Below, piece after piece: positions 34,273 to 42,016 of a DNA stretch of 64,000 bases. Position 1 is the first letter of the stretch; every line of letters begins with the position of its first letter. The notes under the pieces were generated by a model. That model was not told the origin of the DNA, did not search any database, and saw only the letters and a list, made by a program, of their open reading frames with translations. The translations under genes were made by a program, and so were the position numbers. The stretch is from assembly GCA_963779685.1 (NCBI GenBank), contig CAVZZG010000003.1, positions 310,001 through 374,000 of the forward strand, in the 5' to 3' direction. Source of the stretch: CAVZZG01 sp963779685. Lineage in GTDB: Bacteria > Actinomycetota > Thermoleophilia > Gaiellales > F1-60-MAGs149.

Positions 34273-34548
34273 GTGACCAAGAGCGAGTTCATCGACCAGG
34301 TGGCCGGCAGGACCGGTCTCTCAAAGAAGGCTGCCGGTGACGCAGTCGACGCCGTGCTCGGCTCGATCTCCGACGCGCTCAAGCGCGGTGAGGACGTGAC
34401 CTTCACCGGCTTCGGCAAGTTCCACGTGCAGAACCGTGCCGCCCGCGTCGGCGTCAACCCGCGGACCGGCCAGAAGCAGCCGATCCCCGCCAGCAAGGTG
34501 CCGAAGTTCTCGGCCGGCTCGGCCCTCAAGGCAACCGTCAAGGGCTGA
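34273..34548 (+). CDS. HU-family nucleoid protein
   Basis: A 91-residue HU/IHF-type DNA-bending protein. Diagnostic are TKSEFIDQVAGRTGLSKKAA, FGKFHVQNRAARVGVNPRTG and the arm segment GQKQPIPASKVPKFSAG. It lacks the long Lys-rich tail of mycobacterial HupB. GTG 34273 has GGAGGCGA upstream, with TAACGT near 34225 a possible -10. A strong hairpin ends the unit. Confidence 0.95.
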   Translation: MTKSEFIDQVAGRTGLSKKAAGDAVDAVLGSISDALKRGEDVTFTGFGKFHVQNRAARVGVNPRTGQKQPIPASKVPKFSAGSALKATVKG

Positions 34549-34573
34549 TCGCCCGCAGCGGAAGATGATGGTG

Positions 34574-34605
34574 AGACGGGCGCCCACGGGCGCCCGTCTT
34601 CGTTT
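34574..34605 (+). terminator. Rho-independent-type terminator after HU
   Basis: An 11-bp perfect stem, AGACGGGCGCC/GGCGCCCGTCT (34574-34584 and 34589-34599), with a 4-nt loop, followed by TCGTTT. It separates HU from the SOS-controlled exonuclease. Confidence 0.8.
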
Positions 34606-34621
34606 CCGTCCGATTCTCATG

Positions 34622-34635
34622 CGAACATGTGTTCG
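34622..34635 (+). promoter_or_regulatory. LexA (SOS) box over the exonuclease start codon
   Basis: CGAACATGTGTTCG is a perfect CGAAC-N4-GTTCG operator. The GTG at 34629 falls at box positions 8-10, the same geometry as at the LysM gene. The -10 is weak (TCTCAT or GATTCT just upstream). Confidence 0.85.
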
Positions 34636-36524
34636 TGTCGGGAACCGGGATCCAGCTCGCGCTCGACGGCGCCGATCGCCTGGTTGCGGAACTGCAGCGC
34701 CTGCAGCGCCCGCTTCGCTCGGCCGATGCGGCCCGGGTGCTGCTGGCCAGTAGCCGGGTGCCGGCGGCGCTGGCCCGGACGATCGTCGCCGGCGTCGTCG
34801 ACGAGGACGCCCGCCTGGCATGGCGTTCGGGCGACGAGCTCGCGCTGGCGGCCTGGCAGCCGGCGCCCCAGGCGATCGAGGATGCCGTCTTCTGCGTCGT
34901 CGATCTCGAGACGACTGGCATGCGCGCCGGCGCTGACCGGATCGTCGAGATCGGCGCGGTGCTGGTGGAGGGCTACGAGCTCGGCGCGACGTTCGAGCGG
35001 CTCGTCGATCCGGGGCGGCCGCTCCCTGCCGCGGTCGCGGCGCTGACGGGCATCGCTCCGTCCCTGGTCGCACGGGCCTGCAGTCCGCGGACGGCGCTCG
35101 ATGCGTTCCTGCGCTTCGCCGGTGACGCGGTGCTCGTCGCGCACAACGCGCGGTTCGACACCGGGTTCCTCGATGCCGAGCTGGCGCGCTTCGCGGGCCG
35201 GCGTCTGGCCTGCCCCGTCATCGACACCGTCGGGCTTGCGCGGCGCGTCGTCCCCGGTCGCTCGAGCTACTCGCTCGGGGCGCTCGCGGCACGGTTCGAC
35301 ACCAACGCCACGCCGTGCCATCGGGCACTGCCCGACGCGCTGGCGACCGCCGAGATCCTCCGCATCCTCATCGGCCGCGCACAGGAGCGCGGCGCCGCGT
35401 CGGTGGCCGACCTGGTCGCGCTGTCCGCGCCGCTGCCGCGACGGGCGGCTGCCAAGCGCCCCCTGGTCGAGGACGCCCCCGAACGGCCCGGCACGTACGT
35501 CATGCGCGACCAGCGCGACCGGCCGCTCTACGTGGGCACCGCGGGCAACCTGCGCGCCCGCACGGTCTCGTACTTCCGTGGAGGACCGGCCCAGCGGGCC
35601 GTCGAACGGGTGCTGCCAGCGGTCGAGCGGCTCGAGTTCCGCGAGGCGGGGTCGGCGTTCGAGGGCCGGCTGGAAGAGATCCGCCTGATCGCGGAGCTCC
35701 ATCCCACGGCGAACCGCCGCGGGGCCCGCCCCGATCGCCTGGCCTATCTGCGGATCGACACCTCGGTGCCGGCCCGGGTGACGGTGGCGGGCGCGGCGAC
35801 GCTGGACGGCGCGCTGTACGCAGGGCCGTTGCCACGCTCGACGGCCGAGCGCTGCGCCGAGGCGCTGCGCCTGTGCTTCGGCCTCCGGTCCTGCCGCGGC
35901 CCGCGGCCGACGGAGGACGGGTGCCTCGAGGGGCGTCTCGGCCGGTGCCTCGCGCCGTGCCGCGGCGAGCAGGAGGCCGCCGAGCACGGCGACGCAACCG
36001 AGCAGCTGCGCCAGGCGCTGTCCGGCGGCGGGACGGTCCCCGTGGCCCGCCTGCGCCGCCGGCGCCTGCGGCTGGTGACGCAGCAGCGCTTCGAGGAGGC
36101 CGCCGCCGTCCGTGACGCGGAGGAGGCCCTCCGGGACGGTGCGACGCGGCTGCGACGCCTGCGCGCCGCGCGCCAGTGCCACGGCGCGGTGCTCGCGCCG
36201 CACCGCGATCCGGCTCTGGTGACGGCGTTCGCGGTGGCGTGGGGGCTCGAGGTCGAGCGGCGGCCGGTGCCGCGCGCGGGCGCCGCCGTGCTCGAGTTGG
36301 CGGCGATCGCGGCTGCCGTCGAACGGGGCGTGCGGGCCGGTCCCGGCCCCGAGGGCGCGGCCGCGATACCGGCCGAGCGGGCCGAGGAGGCCTTGCTCCT
36401 GCGCTCTGCGTTCGAACGGCCGAGGCCGGGCATCGCCGCAGTCGCGTTCACGGGCGACGTGGGCGCCCTCGGCGTCGCGCTCGCGGGCCGCCGTGCCACG
36501 ATCCCGGCGGGGCCCATGAAGTAG
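34629..36524 (+). CDS. SOS-regulated DEDDh exonuclease fused to a GIY-YIG (UvrC/Cho-like) nuclease
   Basis: A 631-residue protein. Residues about 85-250 are a DnaQ/epsilon-type 3'-5' exonuclease (VVDLETTG with Asp92/Glu94, AHNARFDTGFL, HRALPDALAT). Residues about 288-365 are a GIY-YIG domain (GTYVMRDQRDRPLYVGTAGN, then ARTVSYF and RLEEIRLIAELHP). A UvrC-like C-terminal part with Cys residues (LGRCLAPCRGEQEAA) follows. The architecture is known from actinobacterial DEDDh/UvrC-N proteins and suggests incision plus resection in DNA repair. GTG 34629 lies in the LexA box; GTG 34635 is an alternative. Confidence 0.88.
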   Translation: MFVSGTGIQLALDGADRLVAELQRLQRPLRSADAARVLLASSRVPAALARTIVAGVVDEDARLAWRSGDELALAAWQPAPQAIEDAVFCVVDLETTGMRAGADRIVEIGAVLVEGYELGATFERLVDPGRPLPAAVAALTGIAPSLVARACSPRTALDAFLRFAGDAVLVAHNARFDTGFLDAELARFAGRRLACPVIDTVGLARRVVPGRSSYSLGALAARFDTNATPCHRALPDALATAEILRILIGRAQERGAASVADLVALSAPLPRRAAAKRPLVEDAPERPGTYVMRDQRDRPLYVGTAGNLRARTVSYFRGGPAQRAVERVLPAVERLEFREAGSAFEGRLEEIRLIAELHPTANRRGARPDRLAYLRIDTSVPARVTVAGAATLDGALYAGPLPRSTAERCAEALRLCFGLRSCRGPRPTEDGCLEGRLGRCLAPCRGEQEAAEHGDATEQLRQALSGGGTVPVARLRRRRLRLVTQQRFEEAAAVRDAEEALRDGATRLRRLRAARQCHGAVLAPHRDPALVTAFAVAWGLEVERRPVPRAGAAVLELAAIAAAVERGVRAGPGPEGAAAIPAERAEEALLLRSAFERPRPGIAAVAFTGDVGALGVALAGRRATIPAGPMK

Positions 36525-36535
36525 GCTACGGCCAG

Positions 36536-37441
36536 ATGTCACAGCGGGGCCACTTCGCTGACCGCCTCGCGGACCGGGTGGAGCATCTCGAGTCGGTGCT
36601 GTGCGTGGGACTCGATCCTCGCGACCCGCTACCCGATGAGTGCCTGCGGGGTGTGCGGAGCGATCGCGCTGGACGCGCCCGGGCGATCGAGCGCTTCTGC
36701 CTGGGCATCATCGACGCGGCCGGGGACATGGCCGCGGCCGTCAAGCCCCAGGTCGCCTTCTTCGAGGCGCTCGGCGGCTACGGCCTGACCGCGCTCGAGC
36801 GGGTGTGCGCGGCGGCCGGCGAGCGAGGCATCCCGGTGATCGCGGACGCCAAGCGCGGCGACATCCCGTCGACGGCCGAGGCCTACGCGGCGGCGTGGAT
36901 CGGATCGCGGGCCGGCGGCGAGGTGCCGGTCGCCGATGCCGTGACCGTGAATCCGTACCTCGGGCGCGATGCCATCGAGCCGTTCCTGATGGATGGCGAC
37001 GGCAGCCGGGGCATCTACGTGCTCGTCCGGACGTCGAACCCCGGCAGCGCCGACATCCAGTCGCTGGAACTTGCCGGCGGCGGGACGGTGTGGGAGCGGA
37101 CCGCGGCCATGGTCGATGCCCTCGGCGCCGGACGTGTCGGGCACTGCGGGCTCTCGAACGTGGGTGCCGTGGTCGGCCTGACCCAGCCCGAGGCGCTGGC
37201 CGCAGCGCGCCGGCTGATGCCGGCCACACCGCTGCTGATTCCCGGATTCGGTGCTCAGGGCGGCGACCTCGCGGCGGCGGCGCCGGCTTTCCGGCCGCAT
37301 CCGGCCGGCGGCCTGCTGAACGCATCGCGCTCGGTGATCGACGCCTGGCGCGGCGAGCCAGGCCGGTGGCAGGAGGCGGTGCGATCGGCGGCCGAGACGC
37401 ATCGCGCGCTCTTCTGGAAGGCGGTCGACGATGCGGCCTGA
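36536..37441 (+). CDS. pyrF: Orotidine-5'-phosphate decarboxylase, type 2
   Basis: A 301-residue enzyme making UMP from OMP. The catalytic motif IADAKRGDIPSTAEAYA and LCVGLDPRD mark the longer subfamily 2 found in actinobacteria. VTVNPYLGRDAIEPF and the phosphate-binding LIPGFGAQGGD are intact. TAGGCT (36522-36527) ends 8 nt before ATG 36536. It overlaps the LysM gene by 11 nt. Confidence 0.93.
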   Translation: MSQRGHFADRLADRVEHLESVLCVGLDPRDPLPDECLRGVRSDRAGRARAIERFCLGIIDAAGDMAAAVKPQVAFFEALGGYGLTALERVCAAAGERGIPVIADAKRGDIPSTAEAYAAAWIGSRAGGEVPVADAVTVNPYLGRDAIEPFLMDGDGSRGIYVLVRTSNPGSADIQSLELAGGGTVWERTAAMVDALGAGRVGHCGLSNVGAVVGLTQPEALAAARRLMPATPLLIPGFGAQGGDLAAAAPAFRPHPAGGLLNASRSVIDAWRGEPGRWQEAVRSAAETHRALFWKAVDDAA

Positions 37442-37775
37442 ACGACGGCGGCGGCTGAGCGAGTACTCGATGTGGACGTTCGTCGCCCCGGTGGCCCTGG
37501 TCGTCGCGGTGGTGATCGTCGTGAGCGTCGTCTCGGGAGCGGTGCAGCGCTCCCGTTCCACGTCGTCGGGCAAGTCTTCGCCCGCCGCGACGAGTACCAC
37601 GACGCCGATCGTGTCGACCGGTCCCGGCAAGAAGGCGTACTACCGCGTGCGGCCGGGCGACACGCTCGCGACGATCGCCGCGCGACTCGGCGTCGACGTC
37701 GACACGCTCTACCAGTTGAACCCGAACATCGACGAGTTCAATCTCCAGCCCGGTCAGCGCCTCCGGGTCGGCTGA
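37431..37775 (+). CDS. Single-pass membrane protein with a C-terminal LysM domain
   Basis: A 114-residue protein. A basic N-terminus (RPERRRRL) is followed by one helix (VAPVALVVAVVIVVSVVSG), a Ser/Thr linker (30-65) and a LysM domain (69-114, YYRVRPGDTLATIAARLGV, NPNIDEFNLQPGQRLRVG) that binds wall glycans outside the membrane. ATG 37431 overlaps pyrF. Its 3' end overlaps the convergent membrane gene by 38 nt. Confidence 0.85.
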   Translation: MRPERRRRLSEYSMWTFVAPVALVVAVVIVVSVVSGAVQRSRSTSSGKSSPAATSTTTPIVSTGPGKKAYYRVRPGDTLATIAARLGVDVDTLYQLNPNIDEFNLQPGQRLRVG

Positions 37776-38559
37776 CCGCATCCCCGGGCGCGGCGTCCTC
37801 GAGCAGCAGGGCGATCCCGGCGCAGTCGCTGCAGTACCGGATGAGGCCGTCCACCAGCAGGATGGCGAGGAGGAACGGCGGGAAGATCGCGTTGGCGTCG
37901 AGCAGCACCTGGGTGAGCGTGCCGCTGAGCGCCTCGACGACCACGATCACGGTCACCAGCAGCGTCAGCGTCTCGCGCCAGCGCCGGCTGGCGAGGCGGA
38001 AGCTGCGCACGAAGGCGCTGCCGGCACTCCGGCGCTCGAGGATGACCGCGTAGTCGGCGTACAGCAGCGGCCACGCGGTGGCGAGCAGCAGCACGAGATA
38101 GACCTCGAGGACGCCGTAGTGGGATCCGGCGTAGGCTCCGACGCCGAACTCGACCGCCTCGGCCACCGCGTAGACCACGACGAGGTTCGCGAAGCCGTGC
38201 CAGCCGCCGTGCCATCGCAGCCGGCCATCGCGGACCGACGATATGAAGGCACCTGCGAGCCACGCGTCGATCAGCACCGATCCGATGAGATACAGCGAGA
38301 TGGCCGCCACGAGGCTCGCCGGCAGGGGCGCCACGCCGAGCAGGTCGATGACGGTCTTGTCGGGCTGCACGGCCGCCCGCGCGTAGGTCGTGAATCCGGC
38401 GTCGCGGTTGTCGGCCAGCACGACGGGCGCCAGCAGGACCGCCATCGCGAGGCGGTTCGCGATCGGAAAGATGAGCAGACGCTGAGATGAGGCGATCAGG
38501 CGACCGGCGTGCGCGAGCCAGGCCGCGTAGGCCGGCGCGCCGCCGGGGCCGCGAGCCAT
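37738..38559 (-). CDS. Polytopic membrane protein, unknown
   Basis: A 273-residue protein with about six hydrophobic helices, a hydrophilic SSVRDGRLRWHGGWHGFANL loop and a Cys pair RYCSDCAG near the end. It loosely resembles DUF-type glycerophosphoryl-diester or ABC-associated membrane proteins, but no family is certain. TATACT (38571-38566) ends 6 nt before ATG 38559. It is convergent with the LysM gene and divergent from the D,D-carboxypeptidase. Confidence 0.7.
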   Translation of the reverse strand: MARGPGGAPAYAAWLAHAGRLIASSQRLLIFPIANRLAMAVLLAPVVLADNRDAGFTTYARAAVQPDKTVIDLLGVAPLPASLVAAISLYLIGSVLIDAWLAGAFISSVRDGRLRWHGGWHGFANLVVVYAVAEAVEFGVGAYAGSHYGVLEVYLVLLLATAWPLLYADYAVILERRSAGSAFVRSFRLASRRWRETLTLLVTVIVVVEALSGTLTQVLLDANAIFPPFLLAILLVDGLIRYCSDCAGIALLLEDAAPGDAVSRPGGADRAGD

Positions 38560-38565
38560 ACCCCC

Positions 38566-38571
38566 AGTATA
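38566..38571 (-). promoter_or_regulatory. -10 box TATACT of the polytopic membrane gene
   Basis: On the minus strand TATACT ends 6 nt before ATG 38559, typical leaderless spacing. Confidence 0.45.
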
Positions 38572-38628
38572 GGAACCGCCCTGGAGGGAGCGGCGCGTCG
38601 GGCCGGCCGGCGGCTACCCTGCCGTGCC

Positions 38629-39732
38629 GTGCGGATCCTGGCCGTCGTCCTCGTCGTCCTCGCCTGGCCGGCGGCGGCCCTCGGCGCGGCCGCACCGCCC
38701 GTGCCGCTCGCCGCGTACGTGGTGGTGGACGGTTCGGACGGCACCGTGCTCGCGTCGAGTTCGGCCGATGCCGAGCGCCCGATCGCGAGCCTCACGAAGA
38801 TGATGACGGCGTACCTCGCGGTGAACGACGGTGCGCTCGACCGCACGTTCACCGTGCCCGCCGCCGCCGCACACGTCGGCGAGTCGGGCGTCGGCCTGCG
38901 ACCCGGCGAGCGGCTCTCGGGCCGCACGCTCCTCGACGCCCTGCTCGTGCCCAGCGCGAACGACGCCGCGGAGACGCTGGCCGTCGGCCTGGCCGGCTCC
39001 GAGGCGGCGTTCGCGGCCCGGATGAACGCCACCGCCCGGCGGCTCGGCATGCTGCGGACCTCCTACCGCACGCCGTACGGGTTGGACGCCACCGGGCAGT
39101 ACTCGACCGCGGCCGATCAGTTGATCCTCGCCCGCCTGCTGATGAGCGACCGGAGGATCCGGGCGATCGTGCGGCAGCGCTCGGTGACGATCCACGGCGT
39201 ACGGTTTGCCGCCAGCAACGCCCTGCTCGGCGCCTACCGCGGGCTCGACGGCGTCAAGACCGGCCACACCTCGGGTGCGGGATGGTGCCTCGCGGCCTCC
39301 GCCCGCCGGGGCGGCCATCGCATCTTCGCCGTGGCCCTCGGTGCGGCCGATGAGCCGACGCGGAACGCCGCGGTCACCGCCCTGCTCGACTGGGGCTTCC
39401 AGCAGTTCCACCCGGTGCTCGCCGTGCGCGGCGGCGACCCGGCCGGCGCGGTACCCACGTCCGACGGCGGGGAGGTGCCCGTGATCGCCGCCAAACCCGT
39501 CGTCGTGACGCTCCGGCCGGGCGACCGGCTCGGGCTGCGCTACGAGATCGCGAGCCTTGCGGTGCTGCCGCTCGCCGCCGGCGCCGTCGAGGGCCGCGTC
39601 GTCGTCTCCCGCAACGGCGTCGTGATCGGCTCCTCGCCGATCGTCGCGGCCCACGCCGTCGCGGCGCGGGGGCTGGCCGACCGCATCGGCGCGGTCTTCG
39701 CCGACTTCGAGGACGCCCTCCTGCCCGGCTGA
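38629..39732 (+). CDS. D-alanyl-D-alanine carboxypeptidase (S11, PBP5/6-type)
   Basis: A 367-residue exported penicillin-binding protein. After a signal peptide (residues 1-22) it has the active-site tetrad SLTK, the SAN motif in LVPSANDAAE and KTG in GVKTGHTSG, all needed for acylation by D-Ala-D-Ala. A C-terminal beta domain resembles PBP5. GTG 38629 lies 8 nt after TACCCT and starts the signal peptide; upstream in-frame sequence is not signal-like. It trims pentapeptides in the wall. Confidence 0.92.
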   Translation: MRILAVVLVVLAWPAAALGAAAPPVPLAAYVVVDGSDGTVLASSSADAERPIASLTKMMTAYLAVNDGALDRTFTVPAAAAHVGESGVGLRPGERLSGRTLLDALLVPSANDAAETLAVGLAGSEAAFAARMNATARRLGMLRTSYRTPYGLDATGQYSTAADQLILARLLMSDRRIRAIVRQRSVTIHGVRFAASNALLGAYRGLDGVKTGHTSGAGWCLAASARRGGHRIFAVALGAADEPTRNAAVTALLDWGFQQFHPVLAVRGGDPAGAVPTSDGGEVPVIAAKPVVVTLRPGDRLGLRYEIASLAVLPLAAGAVEGRVVVSRNGVVIGSSPIVAAHAVAARGLADRIGAVFADFEDALLPG

Positions 39733-39757
39733 GCGTCGCGGCGTCCCCCGAGGTCGG

Positions 39758-39763
39758 TATCCT
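39758..39763 (+). promoter_or_regulatory. -10 box TATCCT of the PfkB kinase gene
   Basis: TATCCT ends 8 nt before GTG 39772, in the 39-bp gap after the carboxypeptidase gene. Confidence 0.4.
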
Positions 39764-39771
39764 GCGTTCCG

Positions 39772-40725
39772 GTGATCGTGACCGTCACCCCCAACGCGGC
39801 GATCGACAAGACGCTCAACGTCGCGAACTTCCAGCTCGGCAACCGGCATCGCTGCCAGCGCGGCGAGCAGCACGCCGGCGGCAAGGGCATCAACGTCGCG
39901 CGCGCGCTGAAGCGCCTCGGGGAGCCGGTCGTGGCCGTCGGCCTCGCGGGCGGACGCACTGGCACCCGCATCGTCGAGGAGCTCATCGCCGAGGGCATCC
40001 TCAACGACTTCGTGCGCATCGGCGACGAGTCGCGGACGACCACGGTCGTGATCGACCCCACCGCGGGGCGACAGACCGAGATCTTCGAGTACGGCCCCGA
40101 GGTCGAGCCCGCGGAGCTCGAGATGCTGATCTCGAAGCTGCGCTACCTCGCCGCCTCGGCCTCGTCGATCGTGCTCGCCGGGTCGCTGCCGCGCAAGATC
40201 GCCGGTGACTGGTACGCCACCGCGATCCGTGAGCTGCGCCGCCGCGACCTCGAGATCGTGGTCGACTCGGAGGGCGACCCCCTTCGCCTGTCGCTGCAGG
40301 CCCAGCCCGACCTGGTGGCTCCGAACCAGGGGGAGGCCGAGGAGCTCGCCGGGCACGAGTTCTCGACCGACGGCGACTTCGCCGACGCCCTGGACGAGAT
40401 CGCCGAGATGGGCGCGCGCAACGTGCTGATCACCCGGTCATCGGGAGCCTTCGCGCTCGTGAAGGACGGGCCCAAGACGCGCCGGTTCCGGGTCGACATC
40501 GATCCGGTCGAGGAGGTCTCGGCCGTCGGCAGCGGCGATGCCCTGCTGGCCGGGTTCCTGGCTGCTCGGGTGCGCGGCCGGCCCCTGGAGGAATGCCTGC
40601 GGCAGGCGGTCGCCTGCGGCACCGCCAACACGCATTCGGTCGGCGCGGGCCGCTTCGATCCCCGCGACGCCACCCGGTACGCGGGCCTGACCCGCGTGAC
40701 CGAGCTCTCGAGCTCCCCGGTCTGA
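39772..40725 (+). CDS. PfkB-family sugar-phosphate kinase (1-phosphofructokinase/6-phosphofructokinase 2 type)
   Basis: A 317-residue ribokinase-fold kinase. GGKGINVARALKRLG is the first PfkB signature and VGSGDALLAGFLAARV the second, with the catalytic Asp. TVTPNAAIDKTLNV at the N-terminus is typical of the FruK/PfkB/LacC branch. No PTS genes are nearby, so fructose-1-phosphate, fructose-6-phosphate or tagatose-6-phosphate are all possible. Starts at GTG 39772. Confidence 0.88.
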   Translation: MIVTVTPNAAIDKTLNVANFQLGNRHRCQRGEQHAGGKGINVARALKRLGEPVVAVGLAGGRTGTRIVEELIAEGILNDFVRIGDESRTTTVVIDPTAGRQTEIFEYGPEVEPAELEMLISKLRYLAASASSIVLAGSLPRKIAGDWYATAIRELRRRDLEIVVDSEGDPLRLSLQAQPDLVAPNQGEAEELAGHEFSTDGDFADALDEIAEMGARNVLITRSSGAFALVKDGPKTRRFRVDIDPVEEVSAVGSGDALLAGFLAARVRGRPLEECLRQAVACGTANTHSVGAGRFDPRDATRYAGLTRVTELSSSPV

Positions 40726-40855
40726 CCGCGCGGCGGGGACGTCCGCGGCGGCGGGTATCCTTCCGGCGAAACACGATCCTTTCGCCGTCCCGCCGCCGTC
40801 TCCTCCGCGAGGGTCTCGCGCCGGGAGGGCACACCGCGGGAGGCTGATCGCAGCA

Positions 40856-42016
40856 GTGGAGATAGAAATCGGGCGAGGAAAGAAGGCCCGCCGCGCGTAC
40901 GGGTTCGACGACATCGCCATCGTCCCGTCGCGGCGGACACGCGACGCCGAGGACGTCGACATCGCCTGGAAGCTCGGCCCCCACCTCATCGAGCTGCCCC
41001 TGCTGGCGTCGGCCATGGACGGCGTGGTGTCGCCGCAGACGGCGATCCTGCTCGGCGAGATGGGCGGGCTCGGCGTGCTCAACCTGGAGGGTCTCTGGGG
41101 CCGCTACGAGGACGCCGACGCGGTGCTCGCGGAGATCGCGACGCTGTCCAAGGACGAGGCGACGCCGCGGATGCAGGCCCTGTACGCCGAGCCGGTCAAG
41201 CCCGAGCTGATCGATCGCCGCATCCGCGAGATCAAGGAGGCGGGGGTGCTGGCGGCCGCGTCCCTGACCCCGCAGCGGGTGCGCGAGCACTACCGCACGG
41301 CACTCGACGCCGGACTCGACGTCCTGGTCGTTCAGGGCACCGTCGTCTCGGCGGAGCACGTCTCGACCGTCGTCGAGCCGCTCAACCTCAAGGAGTTCAT
41401 CGCCGGCCTGCCGGTGCCGTGCATCGTGGGCGGCTGCGCGAGCTACCAGACCGCGTTGCACCTCATGCGCACCGGCGCCGCCGGCGTGCTCGTCGGCGTC
41501 GGGCCGGGCGCGGCGTGTACCACGCGCGGGGTGCTCGGGGTCGGCGTGCCCCAGGCGACCGCGATCGCCGACGGCGCCGCGGCTCGCGTCCAGCACCTGC
41601 TGGAGACCGGCCGTTACTGCAACGTCATCGCCGACGGCGGCATGCGCACCGGAGGCGACATCGCCAAGGCCGTGGCCTGCGGTGCCGACGCCGTCATGAT
41701 CGGCTCGCCCCTCGCTCGCAGCCGGGAGGCTCCCGGCCAGGGCTACCACTGGGGCATGGCCACGTTCCACCCGACGCTGCCGCGCGGTGCCCGCGTGAAG
41801 ACGGATCAGGTCGCGACGCTCCGCGAGGTCGTGCTGGGCCCGGCGCACGAGAACGACGGGACGCTGAACCTCATGGGCGCGCTGCGCACCGCCATGGCAA
41901 CCTGCGGCTACGAGTCGCTGCACGACTTCCAGAAGGCCGAGATCATGGTCGCGCCGGCGCTGCAGACCGAAGGCAAGAAGCTCCAGAAGGAGCAGGGCAT
42001 CGGGATGAGCCGCTGA
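40856..42016 (+). CDS. guaB3: GuaB3-family IMP dehydrogenase-related protein
   Basis: A 386-residue member of the IMPDH/GMPR superfamily. The N-terminus ARRAYGFDDIAIVPSRRTR, catalytic-loop Cys in GPGAACTTRGVLG (near residue 221), VIADGGMRTGGDIAKA and the absence of CBS domains identify GuaB3. A cyanobacterial GuaB3 has been shown to act as GMP reductase, so this may recycle GMP to IMP rather than make XMP. TATCCT (40757-40762) precedes a leader of about 85 nt with GGGAGG before GTG 40856. Its stop overlaps the guaA ATG. Confidence 0.9.
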   Translation: MEIEIGRGKKARRAYGFDDIAIVPSRRTRDAEDVDIAWKLGPHLIELPLLASAMDGVVSPQTAILLGEMGGLGVLNLEGLWGRYEDADAVLAEIATLSKDEATPRMQALYAEPVKPELIDRRIREIKEAGVLAAASLTPQRVREHYRTALDAGLDVLVVQGTVVSAEHVSTVVEPLNLKEFIAGLPVPCIVGGCASYQTALHLMRTGAAGVLVGVGPGAACTTRGVLGVGVPQATAIADGAAARVQHLLETGRYCNVIADGGMRTGGDIAKAVACGADAVMIGSPLARSREAPGQGYHWGMATFHPTLPRGARVKTDQVATLREVVLGPAHENDGTLNLMGALRTAMATCGYESLHDFQKAEIMVAPALQTEGKKLQKEQGIGMSR

